From a virus: a stretch of 25,273 nucleotides of DNA. Of the stretch, positions 1-8,265 are shown piece by piece. The position numbers and the translations under genes are program-made. The notes under the pieces are model-generated. The model worked only from the letters and a program-made list of their open reading frames with translations. It ran no database searches and had not been told where the DNA came from. The stretch spans positions 1-25,273 of the IMG/VR virus record IMGVR_UViG_3300048592_001209. One strand, given 5' to 3'. The first letter of the stretch is position 1. Every line of letters begins with the position of its first letter.

Positions 1-1
1 C

Positions 2-1660
2 GGCAAGGTGGTCGTGGTCGACCCCCGACTGTCGCGTACTGCCGAGCAAGCCGACCAATGGGTGTCGATCCGCCCCGGCACCGATGCGCTGCTCCTCGCG
101 GCGATGGCCAACACGATGCTGGCCGAGGGGCTCGCCGACCCGGGTGATCACGTCGCTGAGCACCTCTCGGGGCTGGACGAGATCACCGCGGCGCTCGCCC
201 CGTTCACTGCTGAGTTCGCCGCCCCCGTCACCGGTGTCGACGCCGCGACGATCCGCTCGATGGCGCGAGAGCTGGCGGCTGCACCGTCGGCTGCGGTCTA
301 CGGACGCATCGGGACCACGACCACCGAGTTCGGCTCGACGACGTCGTGGCTGATCGACGTCGTCAACATCCTGAGCGGCAACCTCGACCGTCCGGGTGGC
401 TCGATGTTCCCCACGCCGGTGGCCGGGGGCGCGACGACGCGGGGCACGCCCGGTTCGGGGCGAGGGTTCACGGTCGGGCGGAGCCACTCGCGTGTGAGCG
501 GCCATCCCGAGGTGATGGGGGAGTACCCGGTCGGTGTGCTGTCCGAGGAGATCGAGACGCCAGGCGACGGCCAGATCCGTGCGCTGATCACGCTCGCGGG
601 CAACCCGGTGCTGTCGACGCCGAACAGTGAACGGCTCACCGGAGCGCTCGATCAGCTCGACTTCATGGTCAGCATCGACATGTACCTGAACGAGACGACA
701 CGACACGCCGATGTGATCCTGCCGCCGCCGTCGCAACTGCAGCGAGCCCACTACGACCTGCTGCTGTTGCAGTTCGCCGTTCGCAACGTCGCGAACTACT
801 CGCCACCGGTGCTCCCGCTCGACGAGGGTCAACCCGACGAGTGGGAGATCATCTCCAAGCTCACCGCCATCGCGCAGGGCTTCGGCGTCGACGTCGACCC
901 CGGCGTCGCCGACGACCTCGCGATCGATGCGCTCGTGCGCAGTGCCGTCAAGGACGACCATTCGCCGGTGGCCGGTCGGGATGCCGACGAGCTCCTCGCC
1001 GAGCTCCACGCCTCCGGTCGGCGCGGACCGGAGCGAATGCTCGATTTCATGTTGCGTACCGGACCGTTCGGTGACGGCTTCGGTGTCGACCCCGACGGCA
1101 CCTCGCTCGACGATCTGCTCGCACATCCCCACGGGCGTGACTTCGGTCCGCTCGTCCCCCGGTTGCCCGAGGTCCTGCGCACCCCGAGTGGTCGGATCGA
1201 GTTGGCTCCCGAGCCACTGGTGTCCGACCTCGATCGGCTGTACTCCGGTGCCGACGAGTTGGCCACACGCGGCCTCGTGCTCGTCGGTCGCCGCCACCTG
1301 CGCAGCAACAACTCGTGGATGCACAACGTCGAGGTGCTCGTGAAGGGAAAGCCGCGCTGCACGCTGCAGGTGCATCCCGACGACGCGGTGACGCTGGGCC
1401 TGGTCGACGGCACGGCTGCCAAGGTCACGTCGAGGGTCGGTTCGGTGCACGCGCCCGTCGAGGTGACCGACACGATCCGGCCCGGGGTGGTCAGCTTGCC
1501 GCACGGCTGGGGCCACGATCTCCCGGGTGTGCAACTGCGTGTTGCCGCCGAGCATGCCGGTGTGAACTCCAACACCCTGTCCGATGACACGGCATTCGAC
1601 CCGCTGTCGGGGACGTCGGTGCTCAACGGGATCCCGGTCACGGTCGCGCCGGCGAGCTGA
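2..1660 (+). CDS. Molybdopterin-dependent oxidoreductase, C-terminal part (5' truncated by window)
   Basis: The frame is open from the first bases of the window, so the true start lies upstream and about 553 residues are visible. The visible part covers the end of the catalytic MopB domain and the C-terminal cofactor-binding domain of the formate dehydrogenase/BisC-type molybdoenzyme family. Recognisable stretches are the cofactor-binding segment DVVNILSGNLDRPGGSMF (about residues 118-135), the segment with TRHADVILPPPSQLQR, and a MopB_CT domain from about residue 400 that contains RSNNSWMHNVE, VHPDDA and the ending LPHGWGH, EHAGVNSN. Family members transfer electrons to or from a substrate at a bis-MGD molybdenum centre; the iron-sulfur N-terminus and the substrate cannot be judged here. 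It is chromosomal and ends 80 bp before the first prophage gene. Confidence 0.85.
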   Translation, partial: GKVVVVDPRLSRTAEQADQWVSIRPGTDALLLAAMANTMLAEGLADPGDHVAEHLSGLDEITAALAPFTAEFAAPVTGVDAATIRSMARELAAAPSAAVYGRIGTTTTEFGSTTSWLIDVVNILSGNLDRPGGSMFPTPVAGGATTRGTPGSGRGFTVGRSHSRVSGHPEVMGEYPVGVLSEEIETPGDGQIRALITLAGNPVLSTPNSERLTGALDQLDFMVSIDMYLNETTRHADVILPPPSQLQRAHYDLLLLQFAVRNVANYSPPVLPLDEGQPDEWEIISKLTAIAQGFGVDVDPGVADDLAIDALVRSAVKDDHSPVAGRDADELLAELHASGRRGPERMLDFMLRTGPFGDGFGVDPDGTSLDDLLAHPHGRDFGPLVPRLPEVLRTPSGRIELAPEPLVSDLDRLYSGADELATRGLVLVGRRHLRSNNSWMHNVEVLVKGKPRCTLQVHPDDAVTLGLVDGTAAKVTSRVGSVHAPVEVTDTIRPGVVSLPHGWGHDLPGVQLRVAAEHAGVNSNTLSDDTAFDPLSGTSVLNGIPVTVAPAS

Positions 1661-1691
1661 CTTGACCTGCGGCGTCGGAATGTGTCGCTGT

Positions 1692-1710
1692 GGACAACCC
1701 CGGGTTGTTC
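1692..1710. terminator. Small dyad after the oxidoreductase gene
   Basis: The sequence has dyad symmetry (GGACAACCC, C, GGGTTGTTC), with one G-T mismatch near the outer end, 31 bp after the oxidoreductase stop. It could end that transcript or be a protein-binding site at the prophage boundary. No T-run follows, so a classical intrinsic terminator is not supported. Confidence 0.3.
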
Positions 1711-1740
1711 ACGTGCCATCCACACCACATGTTCCGAAAT

Positions 1741-1953
1741 TCACATGTTTGTCGTCTCGGCCTGCATGAGGGCATCGAGGTCCTCAGTGAGGAAGCGCCG
1801 ATGCGTGCCGCCGGCGAGCCGATAGGCCGGCAGCTTGCCGAGGCTGACCAGTTCGTTCAGCTTGGTAACCGAGACATCTGCGTAGGCGGCGGCTCGGCGA
1901 GTGGAGAGCCACCGTCCGACCTCTTTGGTATCGTTATGGTTCATATCGAGCAC
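1741..1953 (-). CDS. Small helix-turn-helix protein, excisionase/MerR type
   Basis: This 70-residue protein has one recognisable domain, an excisionase-family (MerR-like) winged helix: LSTRRAAAYADVSVTKLNEL followed by a wing-like YRLAGGTHRRF. Such proteins bind attachment-site DNA as recombination directionality factors or act as small regulators. The GTG at 1953 or the ATG at 1944 may be the start. It is divergent from the integrase, with start codons only about 21-30 bp apart, so both promoters must overlap the neighbouring coding sequence. Its position next to the integrase favours excisionase or integrase-control function; that is an inference. Confidence 0.75.
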   Translation of the reverse strand: MLDMNHNDTKEVGRWLSTRRAAAYADVSVTKLNELVSLGKLPAYRLAGGTHRRFLTEDLDALMQAETTNM

Positions 1954-1974
1954 AATTGCACGGTTGTGGTTGTC

Positions 1975-2805
1975 ATGTCAACTACCATCCTGGCCGATGG
2001 TGACCACATGAGCGGGAACCTTGCACGTGAATACGTCGCAGCGATGCGACGTCGGAACCTGGCAGCGGGCACGATCAAGCAGCGCGACTACGTCGTGCGA
2101 GCCTGGCTCGAGTTCGCCGGCGATCGATGGCGCAGCTGCGACCGGCGCCTGGTCGAGGAGTTCCTCGACCAACGGGTGGTGACGGCTGCGACGAGATACA
2201 CGCGCATCGTCCATCTGCACATGTTCTACCGATGGGCGATGCGCGAAGAGTTGTGCCCTGCTGATCCGACGGACCTGATCGAGCGACCTCGGTTGCCGCG
2301 ACGGCTGCCTCGGCCGGCTCGCCGGTCCGACGTCGAGTTCGCCCTCACGGTGCTCAGTGCCGAAACATCCGTCGTGGTCTCGCTGATGTACCACGCTGGC
2401 CTGCGCTGCTGTGAGGTCGTCCGATTGGACTGGCAGGACGTGGATTTCGAGCGCAAGCAGATGATCATCGTCGGCAAGGGCGGCTACCACCGCGTTGCAG
2501 GTATCAACGACCGGCTCAGTGGCGATCTGGCTGGTTCCTGGACCGGCGAGCGATGTGGCCCGGTCATCGGCATCGAGACCTCGGCGAAGGCCCTGTCTGC
2601 TCTGGTGGCCCGCCGGTTGCGATCGATCGGGGTGAACGCGACAGCTCACCAGCTGCGACATCTCCACGCCACGCGACTGCTCGAGGCCACTCGCGACATA
2701 CGGCTCGTGCAGCACGCGCTCGGCCACGCCGACATCAGCAGCACGCAGGGATATGCCGCCTTCAATCCCGCGTTCGCGATCGCTGGCCAGCAGGGCCTCG
2801 AGTAG
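1975..2805 (+). CDS. Tyrosine recombinase (prophage integrase)
   Basis: At about 276 residues it has the usual two domains of the phage integrase/XerD family: an N-terminal SAM-like core-binding domain (starting near REYVAAMRRRNLAAGTIKQR) and a C-terminal catalytic domain. The catalytic residues are visible: Arg in the AGLRCCEVVRLDW segment, Lys in VGKGGYHR, HQLRHLHAT (H-x-x-R), HALGHAD, and the nucleophilic Tyr in STQGYAA. It would carry out site-specific integration and excision. The ATG at 1975 is taken as the start; the ATG at 2008 is also possible, and upstream in-frame codons would run through the divergent HTH gene. There is no arm-binding AP2-type domain, so it may use a simple attachment site. 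Confidence 0.9.
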   Translation: MSTTILADGDHMSGNLAREYVAAMRRRNLAAGTIKQRDYVVRAWLEFAGDRWRSCDRRLVEEFLDQRVVTAATRYTRIVHLHMFYRWAMREELCPADPTDLIERPRLPRRLPRPARRSDVEFALTVLSAETSVVVSLMYHAGLRCCEVVRLDWQDVDFERKQMIIVGKGGYHRVAGINDRLSGDLAGSWTGERCGPVIGIETSAKALSALVARRLRSIGVNATAHQLRHLHATRLLEATRDIRLVQHALGHADISSTQGYAAFNPAFAIAGQQGLE

Positions 2806-2815
2806 GGTCGCAGCG

Positions 2816-2953
2816 ATGGGTGACGTTGCGAAGACGGTGGTCGCAATCCTCCTCGCTGCGGCGATCATCGCCGTGGCCTGGGCTGGCTGGCAGTCGGTGA
2901 ACGACTCGAACGACTTCAACGACCGCCAGCAAGACCAGTTCCAGCAGCCCTAG
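2816..2953 (+). CDS. Small single-pass membrane protein after integrase
   Basis: This 45-residue frame starts 10 bp after the integrase stop. It has one clear membrane segment (TVVAILLAAAIIAVAWAGW, residues 7-25) followed by a polar tail rich in Asn, Asp and Gln. It meets the leftward holin gene tail to tail, and the two stop codons overlap in a CTAG. No family is recognised. Its likely co-transcription with the integrase suggests expression in the lysogen, where small membrane proteins often act in superinfection exclusion or antagonise the holin. That role is speculation. Confidence 0.55.
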   Translation: MGDVAKTVVAILLAAAIIAVAWAGWQSVNDSNDFNDRQQDQFQQP

Positions 2954-3174
2954 CCGCGAGTGTGGCGCTCCCGGTGCTCCGGTGATTCGCCGATGACGGG
3001 TTGGACGGGGTCGCCGTTGCGTGCTGCGACGCCGTTGCCGACGAGGTAGCCGACGATGAGGCCCATCAGGCCGAGATAGCCGGACTCGGTGAAGGTGCCG
3101 AGGGCGAACACGATGGTGAGCAGCACCATCGCGAGCAGGATGCCGACGAGCTTGGGTGCGTTGGTGACGTTCAC
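2950..3174 (-). CDS. Putative holin, two membrane segments
   Basis: The start is the GTG at 3174, which overlaps the endolysin stop as GTGA, giving 74 residues. Two hydrophobic segments are visible, LVGILLAMVLLTIVFALGTF and YLGLMGLIVGYLVGN, joined by a short TESG turn and followed by a charged C-terminal tail. Size, topology and position directly downstream of the endolysin fit a class II holin, which would permeabilise the inner membrane to release the endolysin. Holins share little sequence, so the call rests on topology and context. This is the last gene of the leftward late operon. Confidence 0.7.
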   Translation of the reverse strand: MNVTNAPKLVGILLAMVLLTIVFALGTFTESGYLGLMGLIVGYLVGNGVAARNGDPVQPVIGESPEHRERHTRG

Positions 3175-3986
3175 GACCGCGACCGCCACACCGCGTCGAG
3201 TTCCTCGCACTGTTGGTAGTGCTCGAGGCCGCGAATCGGCACGGTCGGGCGCTCGAGCTCGGCGTCGGGGCCGGACAGGTGGCGCACGTTGCCGTCGGGC
3301 AACAGGCCGAACACCTTGCGGTGCCCGGCGTCCTGCAACGCCTTCATCGGTACGTACTTGGCGACGATGCCTTGCGACATGGTGTCATCCTCCTCGGGGT
3401 CGGGGTTGGTGTGCTGGTGGATGAGGTCGGCGAGACGGTCCCAGGGGAACGAAACGCCGACGTCGGTGTGATTGGTGCGGCCGAACGCTCGGCCGATGCG
3501 GTAGTGATCGGTGACGCCGACGCTGCCGCGCTGCAGCTCGACGACGCCGACGGGGAGCTCGAGCATCGGAATGCCGTAGCGGGTGGCTTGGTCGACGATG
3601 TAGGCGGCGAGCGTGTCGATCAGCGCCGCCGAGTACCCGTCGGACCAGCCGGCGAGATCCTGGCCGGCGCGGCCCGGCAGACACACGTGCAGGCCGTCGG
3701 TGTTCGCCCCGGGCGCCGAGAACGCGACACGGTCGTGCGGGACGCACGGGCGCACGACTCGGCCGACGTCGACGACGTCGTGATAGCTCGACCCGTAGCG
3801 GCTGCCGCTCGAGGTCGTGCGGTCACCGGGGCGGGTGATGTACGCGGCGAGATCCCGGGCGGCGTTCGGGCCCTCGACGGTCTGCTCGGAGGTGTGCACG
3901 ACGATCAGCTTCGGCGGCATCTGACGGTGCCCGCCGATGCGATCGCTGTGCACCGCGACCGGTGGGAGGTAGGTGCAGAGCGTCAT
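3171..3986 (-). CDS. Endolysin: N-acetylmuramoyl-L-alanine amidase
   Basis: The 271-residue protein has an N-terminal Amidase_2/PGRP-type domain (about residues 24-190). The zinc ligands are inferred to be His31 (KLIVVHTSE), His161 (TDHYRIGR) and Asp175 (NHTDVGVSFPW), the last matching the TDPG-FPW ending of the family. It should cleave the amide bond between muramic acid and L-Ala in the host cell wall at the end of the lytic cycle. A Pro/Glu/Asp-rich linker near residue 195 leads to a C-terminal region of about 70 residues (KYVPMKAL to the end) that is probably a wall-targeting domain. There is no signal peptide, consistent with holin-dependent release. Its start overlaps the previous stop by 4 bp. 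Confidence 0.85.
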   Translation of the reverse strand: MTLCTYLPPVAVHSDRIGGHRQMPPKLIVVHTSEQTVEGPNAARDLAAYITRPGDRTTSSGSRYGSSYHDVVDVGRVVRPCVPHDRVAFSAPGANTDGLHVCLPGRAGQDLAGWSDGYSAALIDTLAAYIVDQATRYGIPMLELPVGVVELQRGSVGVTDHYRIGRAFGRTNHTDVGVSFPWDRLADLIHQHTNPDPEEDDTMSQGIVAKYVPMKALQDAGHRKVFGLLPDGNVRHLSGPDAELERPTVPIRGLEHYQQCEELDAVWRSRS

Positions 3987-4450
3987 GCCGACGGCCCGAT
4001 GTCCAGAACCTGCACGAAGCTGTCGAAGCCGTTGCCGTGGAAGTCCACAGTGTTATTCGACGTGCGCCCCTGCAGCTTGACGGTGACGCTGCCGGCGGCC
4101 GGTGTGAACACCTTCGATGTTGCTTCGAGGCTGCAGTAGCCGTCGGCGGTGACCGAGGTGAGGCCGCCCCCGACGTTGTTCCCGTCGGCGACGATGAACA
4201 GGTACACCAGTCCGGCTGCGGTGCGCTGGCGGGCTGTGACGCTGGCGAGGGCGATATAGCGTCGGTTCGCTGCGGCGGTGAACGTGACGGTCAGGTCAGT
4301 CAGGTCAGTTCCGCCGGTGCCGACACCGCTTTGGATCGCCGACCGGATGGCTTGCGCCTTGTAGCCACGGTGGTTCAATTCGTCGACCACGGCGTTTCCG
4401 AACGTGGTCGGGTCGATGAGTGCGCCGGCGGTGACGGATGCGATGGGCAT
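3983..4450 (-). CDS. Putative tail fibre or distal tail structural protein
   Basis: The 155-residue protein has no cysteine cluster and no membrane segment. A short helical start (ALIDPTTFGNAVVDELNHRG) leads to a predicted beta-rich body rich in Thr, Val and Gly (LTDLTVTFTAAANRRYIALA, then TSKVFTPAAGSVTVKLQGRT). This pattern is typical of small actinophage minor tail or fibre-tip proteins that form jelly-roll-like receptor-binding domains. It sits between the large tail protein and the endolysin, the usual place for distal tail and host-recognition genes. Function is inferred mainly from position. Confidence 0.6.
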   Translation of the reverse strand: MPIASVTAGALIDPTTFGNAVVDELNHRGYKAQAIRSAIQSGVGTGGTDLTDLTVTFTAAANRRYIALASVTARQRTAAGLVYLFIVADGNNVGGGLTSVTADGYCSLEATSKVFTPAAGSVTVKLQGRTSNNTVDFHGNGFDSFVQVLDIGPSA

Positions 4451-4462
4451 GGTGTTCTCCTG

Positions 4463-5890
4463 TCAGTCGAGGGGGTTGTTGGGGAGTTGTGCGGCGGGCA
4501 GGTTCCACACGATCCGTGTCGCGATCCCGAAGCGGGTGGACCACGTGACGGCGCCGTTGCTGCGCGGTGTGACGCGGTGCGTCATCGACTCGACGAACCC
4601 GGTGATGAACGGGCCGCCGGTGCTGTAGCCGGGCGGGAGGGCGGTGCAGAACACGTACAGGTCGGCGGCGATCGTGGCGAGGTAGTTGAGGTCGCCTCGG
4701 TCGGAGGTGGCGACGTCGAGCTGCTTGACGCGCAACACGTTCAGTCCGCGCCGCTCGGAGGTGTACGCGGCGATGACGAGCACCTGAGCGTCGGAGGTGT
4801 TGAGGAAGTCGTTGCGCACGAGGGTGCGCAACCCGTGCCGGGCGATCGACGCCGGCTGCTGGTGGACCTGCTGTGTGCCGCCCTGGCGTGCGAAACGGGC
4901 GTCGTTGATGATGTGGGAGTCTTCGGACACGGCGGCGAAGCTGTCGGCGTCGTAGGGCACGTACTTCGAGATCCCGGTGTGGTTCTCGACCTGGCGGAAC
5001 CCGATGCCCGGATTGATCGGTGTCGACGAGACGAGCGAGAAGTCGATCAGCGGCCACACCGCCGCGGTTCGGTCGATAGCGGTGTACTCGAGGTTCTCGA
5101 CCAGGGCGTCACCCTTGCGTGACGACCGAAACCGAGAGTCGGACGAGTCGGCGACCTGGTAGCACTCGGCGAGCCGGTTGGCGGCCATGTCGGTCGAGAC
5201 GAGCGGATAGTTGTCGCCGGCGACGTTGTCGGCGTCGATCGTGAGACCGTACTTCCATCCGGCGGCGTCGAGGAGACGGGCGAAACGGTCCTTGGCGAAC
5301 TCGCCTCCACCGACGAGGCCGGGCAGTGCGTTGTCGTCGATCGAGGCCAGGTCTCGCAACGTCTCGAACCCGGTGACGTCGATGTACCGGTCGGAGCCGA
5401 CGCCGGCATAGGTCTCGCCCCACGAGTCGGTGATGACACAGAACTGCGGGATCCAGCCTTCGGCGCGGGTGTCGGTCGCTGAGCGGACACCGCAGCGGAT
5501 CAGGGTGCCCGGTGCGAAGTAGGCGGCCGAGCCGACCGGCGGCGCGACCGCGAACGGCGACCACCGGCCGTCGGTGTTGTCGAGCGTGATCGACGCCTGC
5601 CCGACCCTCGGCCGGCCGAGGTACTCATCGGCGCCGCGCGTCCACTCCAGACCGCGGACGAACTCGGTGAGGTCCTGCCATGCGTAGACGTTCCACTGCT
5701 GCTCACCCCACCGGGCGATGCCCCACAGACCGAGCACCTCGGCGGGCAGGAGCACCTCGACGACGAGGCGCCAGTCGCCGACACCGATCAGCACGCCACG
5801 ATCGGCCGCCGGTGGCTGCTGGAGCAGCTCGGCGACCGTCAACGCCGGCCAACGATCGACGCCCCACCGGGCGGTGCCCCAACGGCTCAC
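4463..5890 (-). CDS. Minor tail protein (distal tail / hub)
   Basis: The 475-residue protein is encoded directly downstream of the tape measure gene, with a 4-bp ATGA overlap, where siphophages carry the distal tail and hub proteins. The N-terminus repeats a Trp-rich unit (WGTARWGVDRW, then WGIARWGEQQW), followed by QASITLDNTDGRWSPFA, a segment seen in actinophage minor tail proteins. The rest is predicted mixed beta structure without enzyme motifs. It probably forms the baseplate-like tip that anchors the fibre. It is large for the single distal gene of such a small phage and may combine distal-tail and hub roles. Confidence 0.75.
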   Translation of the reverse strand: MSRWGTARWGVDRWPALTVAELLQQPPAADRGVLIGVGDWRLVVEVLLPAEVLGLWGIARWGEQQWNVYAWQDLTEFVRGLEWTRGADEYLGRPRVGQASITLDNTDGRWSPFAVAPPVGSAAYFAPGTLIRCGVRSATDTRAEGWIPQFCVITDSWGETYAGVGSDRYIDVTGFETLRDLASIDDNALPGLVGGGEFAKDRFARLLDAAGWKYGLTIDADNVAGDNYPLVSTDMAANRLAECYQVADSSDSRFRSSRKGDALVENLEYTAIDRTAAVWPLIDFSLVSSTPINPGIGFRQVENHTGISKYVPYDADSFAAVSEDSHIINDARFARQGGTQQVHQQPASIARHGLRTLVRNDFLNTSDAQVLVIAAYTSERRGLNVLRVKQLDVATSDRGDLNYLATIAADLYVFCTALPPGYSTGGPFITGFVESMTHRVTPRSNGAVTWSTRFGIATRIVWNLPAAQLPNNPLD

Positions 5891-7779
5891 AGCGGCCCCT
5901 GCGCACGTTGCCAGCGGCGTTGCGCGTCGACGACGTCGACCGGCCGCACACCGGCGGGGAAGTTCTGCGTCACGTAGGTGACCGACCCCGGCCCGCCGGC
6001 GGCGCCGCGCATGGCGGCGGCGGACTGGGCGGCGTTGAACACGGTCGCACCTTTGCGGCCGGCGGTGACGATCTCGGGCCCGTCCTCGCCGGCGACGAAC
6101 GTCTCGCCGGGGTCAGGTTGTCCGCCGCGGGCGAACTGGCGGAACCGGGCCGCCGCGACCACAGACGCTGTGGTGACGTTCGCTCCGATGCCGCGGAGCT
6201 TGCCGATCAACGAGTCCAGCGCAGCGTTCGCGCCGGAGGTGTTCGCAGTGACGGTCGTGTCGACGACGCCAGGGACGGCGAGCAGCTTGTCGATGTAGGG
6301 CTGGATGGCGGCGGCGTTGTTCGGGTACTGCTGCTGCATCGCTCGCAGCGCCTCGACCTGCAGGCGAGCGGAGTGGGCTGAGCCGTCGACGGCGCCCTGT
6401 TCGGCGGCGTACGCCTGTGCGGTGGCGAGCGCCTGTTCGGCGGTGGCGATCTCCTGGGAGCGCAGATCCCGGGACGCCTGCGCCTTCTCGGCGTCGGTCG
6501 ACGTGGCGTCGTTCATCACGGCGACGGTGTCGAGGTAGTTCTGCTCGAGGCGAGCGGCCGCGTCGGCGAGCTCGAGTTCGGCCTTCTCCAGCGAGTAGGT
6601 GTCGCCGGTGGCGTCGACCATCGACTTGGTGAGCTCCTCGATGCGCTCACGCGCGTCGGTGGCCTTCTCGGCGAGCTGCTCGGTCGCCTCGGCGTTCTTC
6701 AGGGTCGATTCGGCGGCCCACTCATCCCACTGCGAGTTCTCCTCCGTCGCCTTCGAGTAGTTGGCGCGAGTCTCGGTAGCGATCTCGATCGCGTTGTCCA
6801 GGTCGGAGATGGCGCGTTCGTAGCCGGTGGTGGTCTCACCAGTGCGCAGCGCCTCGTCGCGGGCGGCGACCATTGCGTCGCGCTGGTCGCGCAGCTTCGT
6901 GTTGACGGCGTCGAGCGCCGGCCCGCCGTCCTCGATCGCCGACACCCATTCGTCGTAGGCGACACCGGCGGCGATCAGATCCTTGGTGATGTCCTTCGTT
7001 CCCTCGAACAGCGGACCGATGCCACCGGCACGCCCGGTGATCGCCTCGGTTTCGGTGAGCATCTCGTTCACCGCCGACAAGCCATCCGCCGTTTCCTTCA
7101 CGGCCTCGCGGAACGATTCGACCTGCTCGTCGTTGAACGCCTTGGTGTCCGCAATGGACTGCATCGCCTTCGACACCACCCACATCGCTGCGGCCGTGCC
7201 GCCCAGCACCCCGAGCGTGCCGACGAGCTGCTTCGAGTTGATCTCGCCTTCGAGCGCACCTTCAGCCAACTGGCCCATCGACTCGGCGATCGCTCCGAGG
7301 TTGCCGATGCCGGGCAGCTCCGAGATCGACCCACCGATGCCACCGATCGCCACCGACGACGCCCTGCCGGTGCGTTCGGTCTCGCCCATCACCTTGTTCA
7401 GGTCGCTGAAACCGGCCCGGTCGGCCGACACCTTCACCTCGTCGATCCGCTTGAGCGCTGCGGCGAGCTCGTCGGCGTCCACCTCGATTTCCTGGGCTGT
7501 GAGACCCATCCGCTTCAGGTCACCGACCACAGCCTGCGGGTCGACGTCGACGTCGTCGAGCGCCAACTCGAGCGCATCCACCGCGCGACGGGTGGCGTCG
7601 ATCTCGGCGATCATGTCGTCGGCGGAGCGTTCGATCGCCCGGGCGAGGGTCTTGCCGGCCGATTCGGCTTCTTCGAGGGCGTCGTCGACGTCGCGGGCGG
7701 CTTTGGCTGCGTTCTCGAACTCGCGCACCGCGGCGCGTGTCTTGGCGTTCAGTTCGACGTCGACGGAACGGCGGGTCAT
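5887..7779 (-). CDS. Tail tape measure protein
   Basis: At 630 residues it is the longest phage gene product. It has a long N-terminal heptad-like coiled coil rich in Ala, Glu, Asp and Arg (from SVDVELNAKTRAAVREFENA onward), a central Gly/Ala-rich hydrophobic stretch (VGTLGVLGGTAAAMWVVSKA, about residues 185-205), more coiled coil, and a C-terminal part with ARGGQPDPGETFVAGEDGPE, a motif common at tape-measure C-termini. The protein sets tail length and enters the tail tube; at the usual 0.15 nm per residue it predicts a tail of roughly 95 nm. Start and stop overlap both neighbours by 4 bp. Confidence 0.88.
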   Translation of the reverse strand: MTRRSVDVELNAKTRAAVREFENAAKAARDVDDALEEAESAGKTLARAIERSADDMIAEIDATRRAVDALELALDDVDVDPQAVVGDLKRMGLTAQEIEVDADELAAALKRIDEVKVSADRAGFSDLNKVMGETERTGRASSVAIGGIGGSISELPGIGNLGAIAESMGQLAEGALEGEINSKQLVGTLGVLGGTAAAMWVVSKAMQSIADTKAFNDEQVESFREAVKETADGLSAVNEMLTETEAITGRAGGIGPLFEGTKDITKDLIAAGVAYDEWVSAIEDGGPALDAVNTKLRDQRDAMVAARDEALRTGETTTGYERAISDLDNAIEIATETRANYSKATEENSQWDEWAAESTLKNAEATEQLAEKATDARERIEELTKSMVDATGDTYSLEKAELELADAAARLEQNYLDTVAVMNDATSTDAEKAQASRDLRSQEIATAEQALATAQAYAAEQGAVDGSAHSARLQVEALRAMQQQYPNNAAAIQPYIDKLLAVPGVVDTTVTANTSGANAALDSLIGKLRGIGANVTTASVVAAARFRQFARGGQPDPGETFVAGEDGPEIVTAGRKGATVFNAAQSAAAMRGAAGGPGSVTYVTQNFPAGVRPVDVVDAQRRWQRAQGPL

Positions 7780-8261
7780 CGACCGAACCTGCGCAGCTTG
7801 GTGACGATGGCGTCGCCGATCGCTTCGGGGACGCGTTCGTCCATGAGGGCGAGTGCGTCGCTGATGGTGTCCTTGCCTGGTGAGGGCCGGTAGCGGCCGA
7901 CGGCGACGAACCGGCCGGCGGTGCCGACGGCTGCCCGACCGCGGGGTTTGCGGTTACCGCCACGGCGGGTCCGGGATCGTTTGGGGCGGATCACGCCGGA
8001 GCGTCGGCGGCCGTGTTCGGCGAGGATCCACAGTCCTTCGGGCCGCAGGTGCACCACGACGGGGTTGCCGAGGTCGTAGCCGGCGTTGAGGCCTGCGGCT
8101 TTGGACGGGATGCCGGAGAAGCGACGGTCGGCGCCGAGATCGCGGGCGGCGGTCTCCAGGGCGGCGGCTTTGCCGGCGGCGCCCATCGCGTGCTGTGTGA
8201 CGTCGTCGACGTCGACCAGGGCGACGAGCTCGCCGGCGAGGCGGGTGAGCTCGCGTGTCAT
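7776..8261 (-). CDS. Putative tail-completion protein (HK97 gp10-like)
   Basis: This 161-residue basic protein has an N-terminal helical segment (LTRLAGELVALVDVDDVTQH), a middle part with YDLGNPVVVHLRPEGLWILA followed by an Arg/Lys-rich stretch (RRRSGVIRPKRSRTRRGGNR), and a C-terminal helix. The layout resembles HK97 gp10-type tail-completion proteins and the equivalent small actinophage minor tail proteins. It lies between tube and tape measure, where siphophages normally encode the frameshifted tail assembly chaperone, yet it does not look like a chaperone. The 4-bp overlap with the tape measure suggests translational coupling. The family call is tentative. Confidence 0.5.
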   Translation of the reverse strand: MTRELTRLAGELVALVDVDDVTQHAMGAAGKAAALETAARDLGADRRFSGIPSKAAGLNAGYDLGNPVVVHLRPEGLWILAEHGRRRSGVIRPKRSRTRRGGNRKPRGRAAVGTAGRFVAVGRYRPSPGKDTISDALALMDERVPEAIGDAIVTKLRRFGR

Positions 8262-8265
8262 CGGA

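Noticed and set aside
1741-1953. Antitoxin of a toxin-antitoxin pair
   Set aside because: The HTH gene has no toxin-like neighbour; the divergent gene is a clear tyrosine recombinase, so an excisionase-type role is more likely.
3213-5122. Long plus-strand frames opposite endolysin and tail genes
   Set aside because: Composition is that of antisense GC-rich DNA, and the minus-strand genes form a coherent overlapping operon.
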